NCBI GenBank assembly: GCA_964416175.1
Contig: CAYQDF010000053.1
Location: 1-20,608, forward strand
Source of the DNA: CAYQDF01 sp964416175
GTDB taxonomy: Bacteria; Chloroflexota; Anaerolineae; Anaerolineales; UBA4823
Length of the DNA: 20,608 nt
Reading direction: 5' to 3'
Part shown: one piece after another, positions 20,066 to 20,608 of the stretch
Layout of the letters: every line of letters begins with the position of its first letter
Numbering within the stretch: the stretch's first letter is position 1
Made by a program: the position numbers and the translations under genes
Notes under the pieces: model-generated
Databases searched by the model: none
What the model was told of the DNA's origin: nothing
The model's input: the letters and a program-made list of their open reading frames with translations, nothing else

Positions 20066-20608
20066 ATGATCAAGAAGCCAGAGTCAAAATTGCCGTGGTT
20101 CGTGGCAGTACTTGTTTTGATCCTATTAGTGGGCGGATTATACTTCGCTTATCTGAGCCGAGAGGTGCCCAGCCTCGAGAATTACCAGACATGGCAGGGC
20201 GGCTTGTTTGGCGCGATCCCGCTTCTTGCATTCTTGCTGACAGGATTATTAATCACTGTACGGATTCCTGGCAATCGCTACGGTTGGGTGTTAACCACCT
20301 TTGCTGCTTTATGGGTTCTGAGGGGATTTGTGGAAAACCTTGGGATCTATCAGTATTATATAGGAGAAGGCGGTCAAGGTTACATTTTCTTGACCTCGGG
20401 CCTGGCAGCGATCTGTTGGTCTGCAAGCGTTGCCATGCTGCCGTTCATCCTGCTGTTCTTTCCAACGGGAAACTATCTTTCACCGCGTTGGCGGATCGTG
20501 GGCTGGGTCATTCTGGTTTGCCTGGGGGTGGGCAATGTAGCGGGGATGTTTGCACCTGGAAAGACGTATTCTGTCGCAGCCATCGAAAATCCGCTCGGGC
20601 TGGCTGGG
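20066..20608 (+). CDS. Polytopic membrane protein, probably sensor-kinase membrane domain (3' end outside window)
   Basis: ATG with AAGGA 8 nt upstream, open to the end of the window (181 codons visible). It begins with a basic residue cluster and a first helix (WFAVLVLILLVGGLYFAYL in part), then repeated hydrophobic segments with GNRYGWVLTTFAALWVLRGF and MLPFILLFFPTGNYLSPRWR. The GNR(I/Y)GW element and LLFFP(T/D)GxxLSPRWR are typical of the multi-helix membrane sensor region at the N-terminus of histidine kinases and LuxR-linked sensors of Chloroflexota and actinobacteria. No catalytic domain is visible because the gene continues past the edge, so the kinase call is inference. Confidence 0.7.
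   Translation, partial: MIKKPESKLPWFVAVLVLILLVGGLYFAYLSREVPSLENYQTWQGGLFGAIPLLAFLLTGLLITVRIPGNRYGWVLTTFAALWVLRGFVENLGIYQYYIGEGGQGYIFLTSGLAAICWSASVAMLPFILLFFPTGNYLSPRWRIVGWVILVCLGVGNVAGMFAPGKTYSVAAIENPLGLAG

Noticed and set aside
1..20608. tRNA, rRNA, CRISPR arrays, transposases, integrases and attachment sites
   Set aside because: I saw no cloverleaf with a TTCGA-type T-loop in the gaps, no regularly spaced repeats and no transposase or recombinase motifs on either strand.

Overview
The window is GC-rich bacterial DNA, most likely from a member of the Chloroflexota (Anaerolineae-like). This is inferred from the gene mix: a very large BTAD/AAA/TPR regulator, a VIT-vWA protein with its own MerR regulator, a compact SufC-SufB pair, NarL-type two-component genes and a 253-residue TspO-family protein. 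Ten Ns at 13379-13388 show that it comes from a scaffolded draft or metagenome assembly.

Left part, + strand (1-4069). It opens inside an Acr3 arsenite efflux gene. Next come a small protein with a vicinal cysteine pair and a truncated ProC-like NAD(P)-binding gene. A minimal Fe-S assembly pair (sufC plus a short sufB-like scaffold, resembling the SUF-like minimal system) is followed by a protein with a C-x2-C-x4-C-x16-C iron-sulfur domain. The run ends in debris: a 32-residue cysteine-rich reading frame overlapping the C-terminal scrap of an ABC ATPase.

MerR/VIT-vWA module, + strand (4324-7380). A textbook sigma70 promoter, with ACAGT/ACTGT half-sites in and around it, drives a MerR regulator. 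Behind it lies an 821-residue protein with VIT, von Willebrand A and alpha/alpha-toroid-like parts. A broken 125-bp copy of the upstream Fe-S gene lies just beyond it, so partial copies of one gene bracket the module.

Sensor operon, - strand (10584 to 7521). A PhnD-like binding lipoprotein, a HAMP/HisKA_3 histidine kinase and a NarL-type response regulator overlap by 4 nt at each junction, with no transporter genes. This looks like a three-component sensing system.

Middle, - strand (10774-12450). An unrecognised two-helix membrane protein and a DUF1801 protein.

Photoprotection-like cluster, - strand (12681-15463). It holds nrtS, a decayed C-terminal remnant of a DNA photolyase, a TspO-family protein and a cytochrome P450. 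The P450 is split by the assembly gap, with a 46-bp near-identical overlap on both sides and a stray start of a SpsF-like cytidylyltransferase at the edge. Photolyase, TspO-type protein and P450 together recall light-responsive carotenoid/photorepair loci, but only the TspO-type gene is clearly intact.

Right part. An RRM RNA-binding protein with a strong bidirectional terminator and the BTAD/AAA/TPR regulator lie on the - strand. On the + strand follow a CopD-like four-helix membrane protein and the start of a polytopic membrane protein, probably a sensor kinase, that runs off the window.

The recurring theme is genomic debris: at least four gene fragments lie beside otherwise intact operons.
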